Below are positions 54,918-64,000 of a DNA stretch of 64,000 bases, one piece after another (the first letter of the stretch is position 1; each line of letters starts with the position of its first letter). Both the position numbers and the translations under genes were made by a program. The notes beneath the pieces are model-generated. The model did no database searches, was not told the DNA's origin, and saw only the letters and a program-made list of their open reading frames with translations. The stretch covers positions 649,662-713,661 of the forward strand of contig NZ_LS990887.1 in assembly GCF_900411315.1 (NCBI RefSeq). The letters are read 5' to 3'. Source of the DNA: Corynebacterium senegalense. GTDB lineage: Bacteria; Actinomycetota; Actinomycetes; Mycobacteriales; Mycobacteriaceae.

Positions 54918-55574
54918 ATGGCAACCCCCCAGGTCATCAAGGCTGACAAGCGCGAGGAGTTCGGCAAGGGCGCGGCCCGCCGCCTGCGCCGCGAGGGCAA
55001 GGTCCCCGGCGTGCTCTACGAGGCCGGCATCGACAACGTCCACTTCGCGGTCGACCGCCTCGAGATCACCGCGCTCGTGCGCAACGAGGGCACCAACGCC
55101 GTCCTCGAGCTCGAGGTTGACGGCGAGAAGCTGCTCTGCATGATCAAGCACGTCGACCAGAACGTGCTCACCCTCGAGATCGACCACGTCGACCTGCTCG
55201 GCGTCAAGCGCGGCGAGAAGGTCGTCGTCGAGGTCCCCGTCGTCACCGAGGGCGAGGCTCACCCCGACGCCGTCGTGCTGCAGGAGGCGGACGTCGTCGA
55301 GATCGAGGTCGACGCCCTCAACATCCCCGAGGAGATCGCCGTGTCCATCGAGGGCAAGGAGATCGGCGACCAGATCACCGCTGCCGACATCGCCCTGCCG
55401 GCCGGCGCGACGCTGACCACCGACCCCGAGGCGCTGATCATCAACCTCACCTTCTTCCAGGAGGACGCCGAGCTCGAGGCCGCAGCGGCCGAGGCCGAGG
55501 AGGGCGGCGCCGAGGCCGGTGCCGAGTCCACCGAGGAGGCCGGCGAGGAGGCCGGTGAGGAAGCTTCTGAGTAA
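54918..55574 (+). CDS. rplY: 50S ribosomal protein L25 (CTC family)
   Basis: 218 residues from ATG 54918. The L25 domain binding 5S rRNA covers about residues 5-95 (REEFGKGAARRLRREGKVPGVLYEAG). A C-terminal TL5/CTC beta domain (about 96-185, ending DPEALIINLTFF) follows. The tail of about 35 residues is almost only Ala, Gly and Glu. The long CTC form is usual in actinobacteria. It lies upstream of pth, as in mycobacteria (Rv1015c-Rv1014c). An in-frame extension to 54873 is within the leader hairpin and rejected. Confidence 0.95.
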   Translation: MATPQVIKADKREEFGKGAARRLRREGKVPGVLYEAGIDNVHFAVDRLEITALVRNEGTNAVLELEVDGEKLLCMIKHVDQNVLTLEIDHVDLLGVKRGEKVVVEVPVVTEGEAHPDAVVLQEADVVEIEVDALNIPEEIAVSIEGKEIGDQITAADIALPAGATLTTDPEALIINLTFFQEDAELEAAAAEAEEGGAEAGAESTEEAGEEAGEEASE

Positions 55575-55597
55575 GCACCCGCCCCCGCTTGTCGACG

Positions 55598-55631
55598 CCC
55601 CCGCGCACCCGCCCAGGGAACGCGGGGGTTT
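55598..55631 (+). terminator. Terminator of rplY
   Basis: CCCCCGCG (55598-55605) and CGCGGGGG (55621-55628) form an 8-bp stem with a 15-base loop, followed by TTT. The stem begins one base after a copy of the dispersed motif GCTTGTCGACG (55587-55597). Confidence 0.8.
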
Positions 55632-55652
55632 CGTCCGTCCTGTGCCTATGAT

Positions 55653-56249
55653 GTGGCTGTGCCTGTGTCTGTGTCTGCCTCTGCGCCCGATTCCCCCGTC
55701 CTGATCGTCGGCCTGGGCAACCCCGGCCCCCAGTACGCCGGCACCCGCCACAACGCGGGCGTGCTCGTGATCGAGGAGCTGCTCGACCGCGCCACCCCCG
55801 TCCCGGCACAGCTCAGCGCCCACAAGCGGACGAACACCGAGGTCGCGGAGCTGGCCGCCGGGCGGCTGCTGCCCGCGCGCAGGGTGGTGCTGGCCCGCAC
55901 CCGCGGCTACATGAACGTCTCCGGCGTGCCGGTCAAGGCGCTGGCGGACTACTTCGGGGTGCCGGCCGGCGACATCTACGTGGTCTACGACGAGCTGGAC
56001 CTCGACCTCGGCGCCGTGAAGCTGCGCCCGGGCGGCGGGGACCACGGGCACAACGGGCTGCGCTCGGTGTCGAAGTCGCTGGGCACCCGCGAGTACAACA
56101 AGCTGGCGGTGGGCATCGGCCGCCCGCCGGGCAGGATGGCCCCGGCGGATTACGTGCTCAAGCCCTTTTCCCGCCGGGAGGCCGAGGAGCTGCCCATCGT
56201 CGCGGCGGACGCCGCGGACGAGCTGCTGCGCGCGGCGGGTAGCGTGTAG
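55653..56249 (+). CDS. pth: Peptidyl-tRNA hydrolase
   Basis: 198 residues. It frees tRNA from peptidyl-tRNA dropped by ribosomes. Active-site regions: [21 protein letters not shown] (catalytic His), [41 protein letters not shown] and GIGRPPGRM. The usual KPxTxMN is here ARTRGYMN, slightly divergent. The start is GTG 55653 or 55659. TATGAT just upstream suggests a leaderless mRNA. A second paralogue lies at 57990-58589. Confidence 0.92.
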   Translation: MAVPVSVSASAPDSPVLIVGLGNPGPQYAGTRHNAGVLVIEELLDRATPVPAQLSAHKRTNTEVAELAAGRLLPARRVVLARTRGYMNVSGVPVKALADYFGVPAGDIYVVYDELDLDLGAVKLRPGGGDHGHNGLRSVSKSLGTREYNKLAVGIGRPPGRMAPADYVLKPFSRREAEELPIVAADAADELLRAAGSV

Positions 56250-56251
56250 AC

Positions 56252-57073
56252 ATGCGCCTTGTCACACTCCGCACCAACGATCTGACCGTCGCCGCCCGCC
56301 TCACCTCCGACACGGAGGCGGTGGTGATCCCCGGCTTCCCTGACGTCGGCACGCTGCTCGCCGACCCACAGTGGCGCGACATCGCCGCCGCCGCGGCGGG
56401 ATCGGCGGTGCGAGTGAACCGCGCGGACCTCGCACCGGTCGTGCCGCGCCCGGGCAAGATCATCTGCGTCGGGCTGAACTACGCGAAGCACATCGACGAG
56501 ATGGGCCACGACCGCCCCGACGTCCCCACGCTCTTCGTGAAGTTCGCCGACGCCCTCATCGGCCCCTACGACGACGCCGTGGTGCCCTCCTTCAACGCCG
56601 AGACCCTCGACTTCGAGGGGGAGCTCGCCGTGGTGATCGGCTCCCGCGCCCGCCACGTCGCCGAGGAGGACGCGGGCGCGTGCATCGCGGGCTACTCGAT
56701 CATCAACGACTACACCCAGCGCGGCTACCAGTACCGCACGCAGCAGTGGCACCAGGGCAAGTCGCTGGAGGCGACGGCCGGGTTCGGCCCGTGGCTCGAC
56801 ACGCAGTGGGCGCCGGGCCCCGCGCTGGAGACCACACTCAACGGCGAACGCATGCAGTACTCCCCCACCGATGACCTGGTCTTCAGCCCCGCCGCCCTCG
56901 TCTCGTTCATCTCGCACCTCTACCCGCTCAACCCGGGCGACGTCATCGCCACCGGCACCCCCGAGGGGGTCGGCCACGCCCGCACGCCGAAGCGCTACCT
57001 GGGCAACGGCGACACGGTGCGCGTGGAGATCGAGGGCCTGGGCCACATCGAGAACACGACCCGAGTGGTTTAG
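56252..57073 (+). CDS. Fumarylacetoacetate hydrolase (FAH) family protein
   Basis: 273 residues. The core [33 protein letters not shown] (metal-binding Glu), [10 protein letters not shown] and [21 protein letters not shown] identify the FAH superfamily, which includes hydratases, isomerases and oxaloacetate decarboxylases acting on acidic keto compounds. Its substrate cannot be assigned. The ATG follows the pth stop by two bases, so it belongs to the pth operon. It converges on the nitronate-monooxygenase-like gene with a 4-base overlap. Confidence 0.88.
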   Translation: MRLVTLRTNDLTVAARLTSDTEAVVIPGFPDVGTLLADPQWRDIAAAAAGSAVRVNRADLAPVVPRPGKIICVGLNYAKHIDEMGHDRPDVPTLFVKFADALIGPYDDAVVPSFNAETLDFEGELAVVIGSRARHVAEEDAGACIAGYSIINDYTQRGYQYRTQQWHQGKSLEATAGFGPWLDTQWAPGPALETTLNGERMQYSPTDDLVFSPAALVSFISHLYPLNPGDVIATGTPEGVGHARTPKRYLGNGDTVRVEIEGLGHIENTTRVV

Positions 57074-57972
57074 GGGGTCAGCGCCGCCTCGATCTCGGCA
57101 GCCGGCGCCTCCGGCAGGCCAGCGAAGTCCGCCCCGACCAGGCAGTACGGGTTGTCGGGCACCATCGGCTTGAGGTAGGGGTAAATCGCCGGCATGTCGG
57201 GGTGCGCCCGGGTGAAGTCCGTCTCCACCCCGCGCGCCCAGCGCCCGGAGAACGCCCGGCTGCTCACCGACACCCCGCCTTCGCGCAGCGTCGCGCGGTT
57301 GCGCTCGCTCGTCCCCGCCTCGTCGGCCAGGAGGAAGGCGCTGCCGCACGCCACGGAGTCGGCCCCGAGCCGCAGCAGCTTCTCGACGTCCCCCGGGCCG
57401 CGCACCCCGCCCGCCGCGATGAGCGGCAGGTCCACCGCCGCGCGGACCGCGGCCAGAAGATCGCCGAGCGCCCGCCCGTCGGGCTCCGCGTTCTGGTCCC
57501 ACGTGCCGCGGTGCCCTCCGGCGAGCGGGCCCTGGACAACGAGGCCGTCGGCCCCGCGCCCGGCCGCCTCGCGCGCCTCGGACTCGTTGGTCACCGTGAC
57601 CCAGGCCTCGGAGCCCGCCGCGTGCAGGCGGTCCATCTCCGCGGCGGTAAAGCACCCGAAGGTGCTGGAGACGACCGCCGGGGCGGCGTCGAGGACCAGC
57701 TCGAACTTCTCCGCGAAGCCGCTGGTGACGTCCGCGTCGGGGACGTCGGCGCCGAGCTGGCGGGCGACCCGGGTGACGTCGTCAGGCGAGGGCTCGGGCT
57801 GGGGGTAGAACAGGTTGGCGCCGAAAGGGGCGCGGGTCGCGGCGAGCTGCTCGCGGGCGCTGTCAGCCGTGCACGTGCCGAGGGCGAGGAAACCGAAGGA
57901 GACAGCGTTGACGAGCTCGGGGGTGCTCGGCCCGCCGGCCATCGGCGCCGCGACAATCTGTGGTAGCTCCAT
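57070..57972 (-). CDS. Nitronate monooxygenase-like FMN protein
   Basis: 300 residues from ATG 57972. A TIM-barrel FMN protein of the 2-nitropropane dioxygenase family: [67 protein letters not shown], split over the phosphate-binding loops. Family members oxidise alkyl nitronates or act as enoyl reductases. The catalytic His in AGGHRG is present. TATAAA lies 8 bases before the ATG (leaderless). Confidence 0.85.
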   Translation of the reverse strand: MELPQIVAAPMAGGPSTPELVNAVSFGFLALGTCTADSAREQLAATRAPFGANLFYPQPEPSPDDVTRVARQLGADVPDADVTSGFAEKFELVLDAAPAVVSSTFGCFTAAEMDRLHAAGSEAWVTVTNESEAREAAGRGADGLVVQGPLAGGHRGTWDQNAEPDGRALGDLLAAVRAAVDLPLIAAGGVRGPGDVEKLLRLGADSVACGSAFLLADEAGTSERNRATLREGGVSVSSRAFSGRWARGVETDFTRAHPDMPAIYPYLKPMVPDNPYCLVGADFAGLPEAPAAEIEAALTP

Positions 57973-57989
57973 GGCTATCATTTATACGC
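57973..57989. promoter_or_regulatory. Bidirectional promoter, 17-base divergent gap
   Basis: The 17 bases between the two ATGs contain TATCAT (57976-57981) on the plus strand, 8 bases before ATG 57990, and TATAAA (57986-57981) on the minus strand, 8 bases before ATG 57972. The -10 elements abut or overlap by one base, so each gene's first codons lie inside the other's promoter. Confidence 0.65.
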
Positions 57990-58589
57990 ATGTTGGGATT
58001 CTTCAGACGCCTGTTCCGCCCGGCCCCCGCAGCCGAGCCCTCCGTGGAGTGGCTGGTCGTCGGGCTGGGCAACCCGGGCGAGGAGTACGCGGCGGCGCGC
58101 CACAACGTCGGCTACATGGCTCTCGACGCGGCGGCGGCTGCACGGGGCGTCACGCTGCGCCCCGCCGAGGGCGCCGAAGCCCTGCTCGGGGTGTGCGAGG
58201 GTGTGGCCTACGCCCGCCCGTTGACCTACATGAACGAGTCGGGTACTGCGGTGGGGCCGCTGGCCCGGCGCTTCAACGTCGCGCCCGAGCGCATCGTCGT
58301 GCTCCACGACGAGCTGGACCTGCCGCAGGGCACGGTGCGCCTGCGCCGCGGCGGCAGCGAGAACGGGCACAACGGGCTGAAGTCGCTCACCGAGCACCTC
58401 GGCTCGCGCGATTATGTCCGCGTGCGCATCGGCATCGGGCGCCCGCCGAAGGGCACCCCGGTGCCGGACTGGGTGCTCTCCCCCGTGGAGGGCGACATCA
58501 GCGCGGAGATAGAAAAAGCCGCGCGGGCTGCGCGGCTGGTTCCCACCCAGGGGCTGGAGCGGGCGCAGAACGAGATCCACGCCCGCTAG
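57990..58589 (+). CDS. pth2: Peptidyl-tRNA hydrolase, second copy
   Basis: 199 residues from ATG 57990. WLVVGLGNPGEEYAAARHNVGYMALD (catalytic His), ARPLTYMNESGTAV, HDELDLPQGTVRLRRGGSENGHNGLKSL and GIGRPPKGT are all intact, so it is probably active. A short basic amphipathic N-terminus (MLGFFRRLFRPAP) is absent from the first copy. Corynebacteria often carry two pth genes. It converges on the FMN reductase gene. Confidence 0.92.
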   Translation: MLGFFRRLFRPAPAAEPSVEWLVVGLGNPGEEYAAARHNVGYMALDAAAAARGVTLRPAEGAEALLGVCEGVAYARPLTYMNESGTAVGPLARRFNVAPERIVVLHDELDLPQGTVRLRRGGSENGHNGLKSLTEHLGSRDYVRVRIGIGRPPKGTPVPDWVLSPVEGDISAEIEKAARAARLVPTQGLERAQNEIHAR

Positions 58590-58592
58590 CGT

Positions 58593-59132
58593 TTAGGCGA
58601 GGGCGGCCTCGATGTCGCCGAGGACGCGGGCGCGGTCGCCGACCTTGATGTCGCGCGGGGCGAACTCGCCGTTGGCGAAGTCGTCGAACAGGCCCAGGGA
58701 GACCTGGTTGCGCACGCCGAACATGGAGAAGTTGGCCACGATCTGGCGCCAGTGCTCGACCGCGCGCGCGCCGCCGTCTGCACCGTAGGCGACGAAGGCG
58801 ACCGGCTTGCCCGCCCACTCGGAGCCGAGGGAGTCGAAGGCGTTCTTGAAGCCGCCCGGGATGGAGTGGTTGTACTCGGGGGTGACGAAGACGAAGCCGT
58901 CGCAGGCGTCGATCGCCCTGGACCAGGCGGCGACGTTCTCGTCCTCGTACTGCTTGTTGGCCGCCCCGGGGATGGTGGCGGTCGTGAGCAGGGGAACGTT
59001 AAACGCGGCGAGGTCGATGAGCTCGTACTCGAAGCCCTCGCGGGTGGAGGCTTCCTCCATGATCCAGTTGGCCACGTGCTCGCCGAGGCGGCCCTCGCGA
59101 ACGGAACCGAGGATGACACCGATCTTCTTCAT
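58593..59132 (-). CDS. NADPH-dependent FMN reductase / quinone reductase
   Basis: 179 residues from ATG 59132. A flavodoxin-like fold: KIGVILGSVREGRLGEHVANWI (FMN phosphate loop), FVFVTPEYNHSIPGGFKNAFD (flavin ring loop) and VAFVAYGADGGARAVEHWR. Such enzymes reduce FMN, azo dyes, quinones or chromate. AAGAAAGGG lies before the ATG. The in-frame extension to 59204 is not supported. It is divergent from prfC across 106 bases. Confidence 0.88.
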   Translation of the reverse strand: MKKIGVILGSVREGRLGEHVANWIMEEASTREGFEYELIDLAAFNVPLLTTATIPGAANKQYEDENVAAWSRAIDACDGFVFVTPEYNHSIPGGFKNAFDSLGSEWAGKPVAFVAYGADGGARAVEHWRQIVANFSMFGVRNQVSLGLFDDFANGEFAPRDIKVGDRARVLGDIEAALA

Positions 59133-59238
59133 GCAGAACCCTTTCTTGTTGACTCGTCTACATTCTCCCCGGCGACTATACGCCACAACCGCCACGCGAT
59201 TCATATTGAGCCGGTCACGCGACTAGGCTGTACACCCT

Positions 59239-60873
59239 ATGAGCACCCTTTCCGAGGCCACCCGCCGCCGCACCTTCGCCGTCATCGCCCACCCCGACGC
59301 CGGTAAGTCGACCCTGACGGAGGCGCTGGCCCTGCACGCCCACGTCATCTCCGAGGCGGGCGCGGTCCACGGCAAGGGCAACCGCAAGGCCACCGTCTCC
59401 GACTGGATGGAGATGGAGAAGGACCGCGGAATCTCGATCGCCTCCTCAGCCCTCCAGTTCGAGTACCTCCCCGAGGATTCCGAGGCCGCCGAGCCCTACG
59501 TGATCAACCTCGTCGACACCCCCGGCCACGCCGACTTCTCGGAGGACACCTACCGCGTGCTCTCCGCCGTCGACGCCGCCATCATGCTCATCGACGCCGC
59601 GAAGGGCCTCGAGCCCCAGACCCTCAAGCTCTTCCGGGTGTGCAAGGCGCGCGGCCTGCCGATCGTCACCGTCATCAACAAGTGGGACCGCGTCGGCCGC
59701 GAGCCGCTCGAGCTCGTCGACGAGATCGTCACCGAGATCGACCTCCAGCCCACCCCCCTCTACTGGCCCGTCGGCGAGGCCGGCGACTTCCGCGGCCTGG
59801 CCCACATCGACTCCGAGGGTGAGGCCGACACCTACATCCGCTTCATCCGCACCGCCGGCGGCTCCACCATCGCCCCGGAGGAGCACTACTCCCCCGCCGA
59901 CGCCCTCGCCCGGGAGGAGGACGCCTGGGAGACCGCCGTCGAGGAGGCCGAGCTGCTCGCCGCCGACGGCGCCGTGCACAACCAGGAGCTCTTCGAGCAG
60001 TGCGTGACCTCCCCGGTCATTTTCGCCTCCGCCATGCTCAACTTCGGCGTCCACCAGATCCTCGACACCCTGTGCGCCATCGCCCCGGCACCGGCGGGCC
60101 GCGAATCGGACCCGGCGGCGGTGGAGGCGTCGACAAGCGCGATGGATGCCGCGCGGCAGCTTGACGACGACTTCTCGGGCGTCGTCTTCAAGGTCCAGGC
60201 CGGCATGGACAAGAACCACCGCGACACCCTCGCCTTCATGCGCGTGGTCTCCGGTGAGTTCGACCGCGGCATGCAGGTCACCCACGCGCAGTCGGGCCGC
60301 AGCTTCTCCACCAAGTACGCGCTGACCGTGTTCGGCCGCACCCGCGACACCGTCGAGACGGCCTTCCCCGGCGACATCATCGGCCTGGTCAACGCGGGCT
60401 CCCTGGCCCCCGGCGACACCATCTACGCCGGCCGCAAGGTGCAGTTCCCGCCCATGCCCCAGTTCGCCCCCGAGCACTTCCGCACCCTGCGGGCGAAGTC
60501 GCTGGGCAAGTACAAGCAGTTCCGCAAGGCGCTCGACCAGCTCGACGCCGAGGGCGTCGTGCAGATCCTGCGCAACGACCTGCGCGGCGACGCCGCCCCC
60601 GTCATGGCGGCGGTCGGCCCGATGCAGTTCGAGGTCATGCAGGCGCGCATGGAAAACGAGTACAACGTGGAGACCGTCACCGAGCCGGTGCCCTATTCCG
60701 TGGCCCGGCGCACCGACACCGAGTCCGCGCCCGAGCTGGGCCGCCAGCGCGGGGTGGAGATCTTCACCCGCTCCGACGGCGAGCTCATCGCGCTGTTCGG
60801 CGACAAGTGGAAGCTCGCGTTCATCGAGAAGGAGCACCCCAACCTGACCATGGAGCCCCTCGTCGCGGACTAG
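59239..60873 (+). CDS. prfC: Peptide chain release factor 3
   Basis: 544 residues. A translational GTPase that removes RF1/RF2 after termination. G1 is AHPDAGKSTLTEAL, G2/G3 GISIASSALQFEY and LVDTPGHADFSEDTYR, and G4 VINKWDRVGR. The RF3-specific middle and C-terminal domains include KVQAGMDKNHRDTLAFMRVVSGEF and GPMQFEVMQARMENEYNVE. It has the usual length and converges on ino1. Confidence 0.96.
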   Translation: MSTLSEATRRRTFAVIAHPDAGKSTLTEALALHAHVISEAGAVHGKGNRKATVSDWMEMEKDRGISIASSALQFEYLPEDSEAAEPYVINLVDTPGHADFSEDTYRVLSAVDAAIMLIDAAKGLEPQTLKLFRVCKARGLPIVTVINKWDRVGREPLELVDEIVTEIDLQPTPLYWPVGEAGDFRGLAHIDSEGEADTYIRFIRTAGGSTIAPEEHYSPADALAREEDAWETAVEEAELLAADGAVHNQELFEQCVTSPVIFASAMLNFGVHQILDTLCAIAPAPAGRESDPAAVEASTSAMDAARQLDDDFSGVVFKVQAGMDKNHRDTLAFMRVVSGEFDRGMQVTHAQSGRSFSTKYALTVFGRTRDTVETAFPGDIIGLVNAGSLAPGDTIYAGRKVQFPPMPQFAPEHFRTLRAKSLGKYKQFRKALDQLDAEGVVQILRNDLRGDAAPVMAAVGPMQFEVMQARMENEYNVETVTEPVPYSVARRTDTESAPELGRQRGVEIFTRSDGELIALFGDKWKLAFIEKEHPNLTMEPLVAD

Positions 60874-60877
60874 TTTT

Positions 60878-61972
60878 TCAGGCTTCCCCGGCGATGAAGG
60901 CCTCGAGGTCGGCGCGGGCCTCCTCGTCGCCGAGCTGCACCGGCGGGGACTTCATCAGGTAGGAGGACGCCGGGTTGACCGGGCCGGCGAGGCCGCGGTC
61001 GAGGGCGATCTTGGCCACGCGGATCGCGTCGATGATCACGCCCGCCGAGTTCGGGGAGTCCCACACCTCCAGCTTGTACTCGAGGCTCAGCGGCACGTCG
61101 CCGAAGGCGGTGCCCTCGAGGCGGACGTAGGCCCACTTGCGGTCGTCGAGCCACTGGACGTAGTCCGAGGGCCCGATGTGGACGTTTCGGTCCTCCACTT
61201 TCCCGGCGATCGGCCCCTCCTTCAGGTTCGAGGTCACGGCCTGGGTTTTGGAGATCTTCTTCGACTCGAGGCGGCTGCGGTCCAGCATGTTCTTGAAGTC
61301 CATGTTGCCGCCCACGTTGAGCTGCATCGTGCGGTCGAGGCGCACGCCCCGGTCCTCGAAGAGCTTGGCCAGCACGCGGTGGGTGATGGTCGCGCCCACC
61401 TGGCTCTTGATGTCGTCGCCGATGATCGGCAGCCCGGCGTCGGTGAACTTTTGGGCCCACTCCGGGTCAGAGGCGATGAACACCGGCAGGGCGTTGACGA
61501 AGGCGCAGCCGGCGTCGATGGCGGCCTGAGCATAGAACTTGTCGGCCTCCTCCGAGCCCACGGGCAGGTAGGAGACGAGGACGTCGGCCTTGGCGTCGCG
61601 AAGCGACTGCGCGACGTCGACGGGCTGCTCGGCGGACTCCTCGATGGTGGCAAGGTAGTGCTCGCCGAGGCCGTCGTAGGTCGGGCCGCGCTGCACCCGC
61701 ACACCCAGGTGCGGCACGTCGGTGATCTTGATGGTGCAGTTCATCCCGGACTCGGTGGCCTCGGCGAGGTCCTTGCCCACCTTGTCGGCGTCGACGTCGA
61801 AGGCGGCGACGAACTCGACGTCACCGACGTGGTAGTCACCGAGCTGGACGTGCATCAGGCCCGGAACCTTCTCCTCGGCCGGGGTGTTCTTGTAGTAATC
61901 CACGCCCTGGATGAGCGAGGTGGCGCAGTTGCCGACGCCCGCGATGGCGACCCGTACTTTCTTGCTTCCCAT
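60878..61972 (-). CDS. ino1: Myo-inositol-1-phosphate synthase
   Basis: 364 residues. It converts glucose 6-phosphate to inositol 1-phosphate, needed for phosphatidylinositol, lipoarabinomannan anchors and mycothiol. The NAD loop [20 protein letters not shown] is at the start, then [25 protein letters not shown] and [13 protein letters not shown], typical of the short actinobacterial/archaeal type. AAGGAGAAG precedes ATG 61972. It links functionally to mca (mycothiol) earlier in the window. Confidence 0.96.
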   Translation of the reverse strand: MGSKKVRVAIAGVGNCATSLIQGVDYYKNTPAEEKVPGLMHVQLGDYHVGDVEFVAAFDVDADKVGKDLAEATESGMNCTIKITDVPHLGVRVQRGPTYDGLGEHYLATIEESAEQPVDVAQSLRDAKADVLVSYLPVGSEEADKFYAQAAIDAGCAFVNALPVFIASDPEWAQKFTDAGLPIIGDDIKSQVGATITHRVLAKLFEDRGVRLDRTMQLNVGGNMDFKNMLDRSRLESKKISKTQAVTSNLKEGPIAGKVEDRNVHIGPSDYVQWLDDRKWAYVRLEGTAFGDVPLSLEYKLEVWDSPNSAGVIIDAIRVAKIALDRGLAGPVNPASSYLMKSPPVQLGDEEARADLEAFIAGEA

Positions 61973-62189
61973 GTTCGCGCGCTTCTCCTTAGCGTCCCGT
62001 GCGGGCCGGTCGGTGCGACCGGCCCCGGCGCGAGTTCACTCTGGCACCTTGCCGGGGCATTCGGAAGTTGGCGCGGCGGCTGTATCGATCAAGGTCAGCG
62101 GGCGATTTCGGTTCAGGGCTGCGCGAACCTTCCGGCATGTGATGATCGCCACACTTGCGCCCTCAAGTGCGCCGCCCTCACGTTCCGGC

Positions 62190-62637
62190 CTCGGGCGCCC
62201 GGCGGGGTCTCGGTGGCCCTGGTGGTCAAGCACTTCGGCAGCAAGGACGGCCTGTTCGAGGCGACGGTGGACTTCACGACGTCCTCCGCGGCGCTGTTCG
62301 CCGGCCCCTTCGCCGACCTCGGCCGCACCGCCGTGGTGGAAACGCTCACCGCCCCGCACAACGCCCCCTACTCCATGGCCCGGGCCATCTCGGTGGCGAA
62401 GGGCGACGAGGGCGGCCTGAACGCCATCGCCGGAGGATCAAGTCCGACCTCCTGCGCGTTTTGGCGGGGCGGATCCGCGAGAAAGCCCCGCACGGCACCC
62501 CCTCCCCCGAACTGCGCGCGCAGTCAGCCCTCGCGCTGCTCATGGAGCTGTCGTTTATGCGCCGCTTCGGTGACACCGACTTCGCGGGGTTCCGCACCGA
62601 GACGCTGATCGACTACTACGCCCCGCTGCTGCAGTAG
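62190..62637 (+). pseudogene. TetR family regulator relic
   Basis: GGVSVALVVKHFGSKDGLFEATVDF is the end of a TetR HTH and the recognition helix. The earlier part of the HTH is lost. The frame continues to about 62436 (GDEGGLNAIAGG) and then shifts by one base to IKSDLLRVLAGRIREKAPHGTPSPELRAQSALALLMEL and TETLIDYYAPLLQ. Truncated and frameshifted, it cannot make a regulator. The 217 bases between it and ino1 show nothing else of note. Confidence 0.8.
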
Positions 62638-62659
62638 ATCCTCGACGGGGGCCAGGAGC

Positions 62660-63421
62660 TCAGCGCTTCGCCCTGACCTCGTTGATGATGGCGGAGAAGT
62701 CCTGCCCGCCGTGGCCCTCGTCGACGAAGTCCGCGTACTGCTCGGCCGCGATCCGGCCCAGCACCGTGCCGGTGGCGGTCTCCTCCGCCGCCTGCATGGC
62801 CAACTTCAGATCCTTGAGCATGAGCGCCGCCGCGAAGCCCGGCGCGAAGTCGTGGTTCGCCGGGGAGCCCTCGACCAGTCCCGGCACCGGGGCGTTGACG
62901 GACAGCGCCCAGGAGTTGCCGGTGGCGTTGGAGACTACGTCGAAAAACGCCTGAGGCTCGAGGCAGAGCCGCTCGTCGAGCACCATCGCCTCGGCGAGCA
63001 CGATCTGGTGTACCGCCAGGATCATGTTGTTGCAGGCCTTGACCGCCTGGCCGTTGCCGGTGTCCCCGCAGTGGGTGACCGACTTCCCCATCACCTCCAG
63101 CAGCGGCCGCGCCTCCTCCACGTCCTCGTTCACGCCCCCGACCATGAAGGCCAGGGTGCCCGCGGCCGCGCCCGCGATCCCGCCGGAGACGGGGGCATCG
63201 AGGAAGCGGGACCCGGCGCCGCGGACTGTCGACGCCAACTCGCGCGCCTCGGCCACCGAGACGGTGGAGACGTCGATGTAGAGGCGCGGCTGAGGGTGGG
63301 CGTCGAGAAGCGAGTCGAGGACCTGCGTGACCAGACCGCCGTTGGGCAGGCTGGTGAACACGACCTCCGCGCCGGCAGCGGCGTCCTCGGCCATCACGGA
63401 GTTCGACCCCGACCGGGTCAT
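62660..63421 (-). pseudogene. mmsB: 3-hydroxyisobutyrate dehydrogenase, 5' truncated
   Basis: 253 codons are open, but family members have about 290-300. The N-terminal GxGxxG nucleotide loop and about 45 residues are missing. Homology begins at VMAEDAAAGAEVVFTSLPNG. The rest is good: DVSTVSVAEARELAS, FLDAPVSGGIAGAAAGTLAFMVGG, and the catalytic Lys in GNGQAVKACNNMI. MmsB oxidises 3-hydroxyisobutyrate in valine breakdown. Without the NAD site it should be inactive. Upstream, at 63421-63501 on the plus strand, a 27-codon frame ending FPYWGLPAYG looks like debris of another gene I cannot name. Confidence 0.78.
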
Positions 63422-63505
63422 GGCGACGCACCCGCACGCCGCGCTCGTGAAGACCTCACGGGCCGTCTTCCCCTACTGGGGCCTGCCGGCCTACGGCTGA
63501 GGTGC

Positions 63506-64000
63506 TCAGACGAAGGCGGAGACGCCGGTGACGGCGCGGCCGACGATGAGCGAGTTGATGTCGTAGGTGCCCTCGTAGGTGAACAGCACCTCGGCGTCGG
63601 CCATCATCTTGGACAGCCCGTACTCGGTGAGGATCCCGTTGCCGCCGCCGATGGCGCGCCCGGCTGCGGCCGATTCGCGGGCCAGCCGGGTCGTCGTCGC
63701 CTTCGCCAGCGCGGCGAAGGGCATTTCCAGCCCGCCGTCCTCGTGCACCTGCGCTACCTGCGCCATGAGCGACAGCGAGGCCGTCGCGTTGCCGAGGATG
63801 CGCACGAGCTGCTCCTGCACCAGCTGGAACTTGGCGATCGGCCGGCCGAACTGCTCGCGCGTCACCGCGTACTCGCGGGCCTTGTCGAAGATCCCGAGCT
63901 GCACGCCCGCCCCCTGCCAGCCGACCCACGCGCGCGAGGTGCAGAGGAAATCGTTGACGTTGGCGAAGGACTGGGCCCCCGGCAGGGCGTTGTCGTGCGG
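63506..64000 (-). CDS. Acyl-CoA dehydrogenase, glutaryl-CoA dehydrogenase-like, partial
   Basis: The last about 165 residues are visible; the gene continues past base 64000. NALPGAQSFANVNDFLCTSRAW, GVQLGIFDKAREYAVTREQFGRPIAKFQLVQ, RAIGGGNGILTEYGLSKMMADAEVLFTYEGTYDINSLIVGRAVTG are typical of the C-terminal flavoprotein domain, with the catalytic-base Glu in TYEGT. It resembles the glutaryl-CoA dehydrogenase branch. Its position upstream of mmsB suggests an old amino-acid breakdown operon. Confidence 0.85.
   Translation of the reverse strand, partial: PHDNALPGAQSFANVNDFLCTSRAWVGWQGAGVQLGIFDKAREYAVTREQFGRPIAKFQLVQEQLVRILGNATASLSLMAQVAQVHEDGGLEMPFAALAKATTTRLARESAAAGRAIGGGNGILTEYGLSKMMADAEVLFTYEGTYDINSLIVGRAVTGVSAFV

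Overview
The window is high-GC chromosomal DNA from a Corynebacterium. It carries genes for mycothiol metabolism (mca), actinobacterial inositol-1-phosphate synthase, a short-chain Z-prenyl synthase, an LGFP-repeat lipoprotein, DUF4307/DUF4245/DUF5997/DUF6542 proteins, and a C50-carotenoid (decaprenoxanthin-type) cluster. Many genes have a -10 hexamer 7-9 nt before the start codon, so leaderless mRNAs appear common.

Backbone left (1-19.9 kb): an AI-2E-type permease (partial), rmuC, a DUF6542 protein, ispH, xseA-xseB, a DUF4245 protein, glpX, fumC, a TetR/MFS efflux pair, a GNAT gene, an LGFP lipoprotein, an HTH-less LysR-type protein divergent from a DUF5997 gene, glyA, coaA, a Z-prenyl synthase, a small membrane protein, mca, a DUF4307 protein, greA and a lipoprotein. 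Much of this order matches the mycobacterial greA-mca-coaA-glyA-fum-glpX-xse-ispH block.

Accessory region (19.9-41 kb): a 10.15-kb island lies between two 86-bp copies of the 3' end of a Bax-inhibitor-1 gene. It holds a truncated GNAT gene, photolyase, an SDR-TspO fusion, a CPBP-like membrane protein, glycosyltransferase, crtB, crtI, crtYe, crtYf, crtEb, a truncated lipase, a DUF222 fragment and a dead IS5-type element. To its right are the intact Bax-inhibitor gene, a probable Sufu-domain protein, a second CPBP paralogue, a four-gene OpuC-type ABC transporter, the relics of another crtB-crtI pair, and an intact lipase. The pigment cluster therefore occurs twice, once complete and once decayed. 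A PPE/WXG-like protein, a DUF3558 lipoprotein and an unusual tRNA-Leu(UAA) follow.

Backbone right (41-64 kb): mfd, a TetR gene, tRNA-Gln, an MFS transporter, glmU, prs, an internally deleted amino-acid permease, an aromatic aminotransferase, an aldehyde dehydrogenase, an MHS-family transporter, rplY, two pth paralogues flanking an FAH-family hydrolase and a nitronate-monooxygenase-like protein, an FMN reductase, prfC and ino1. A decaying stretch follows (TetR relic, truncated mmsB, partial acyl-CoA dehydrogenase).

The strongest unexplained signals are a dispersed motif GCTTNTCGACG(CC), found about 25 times in coding and non-coding DNA and densest in the pigment island; the duplicated carotenoid locus with its 86-bp repeat and IS boundary; and three divergent gene pairs whose 17-25 bp gaps hold overlapping, oppositely directed -10 elements for two leaderless genes.
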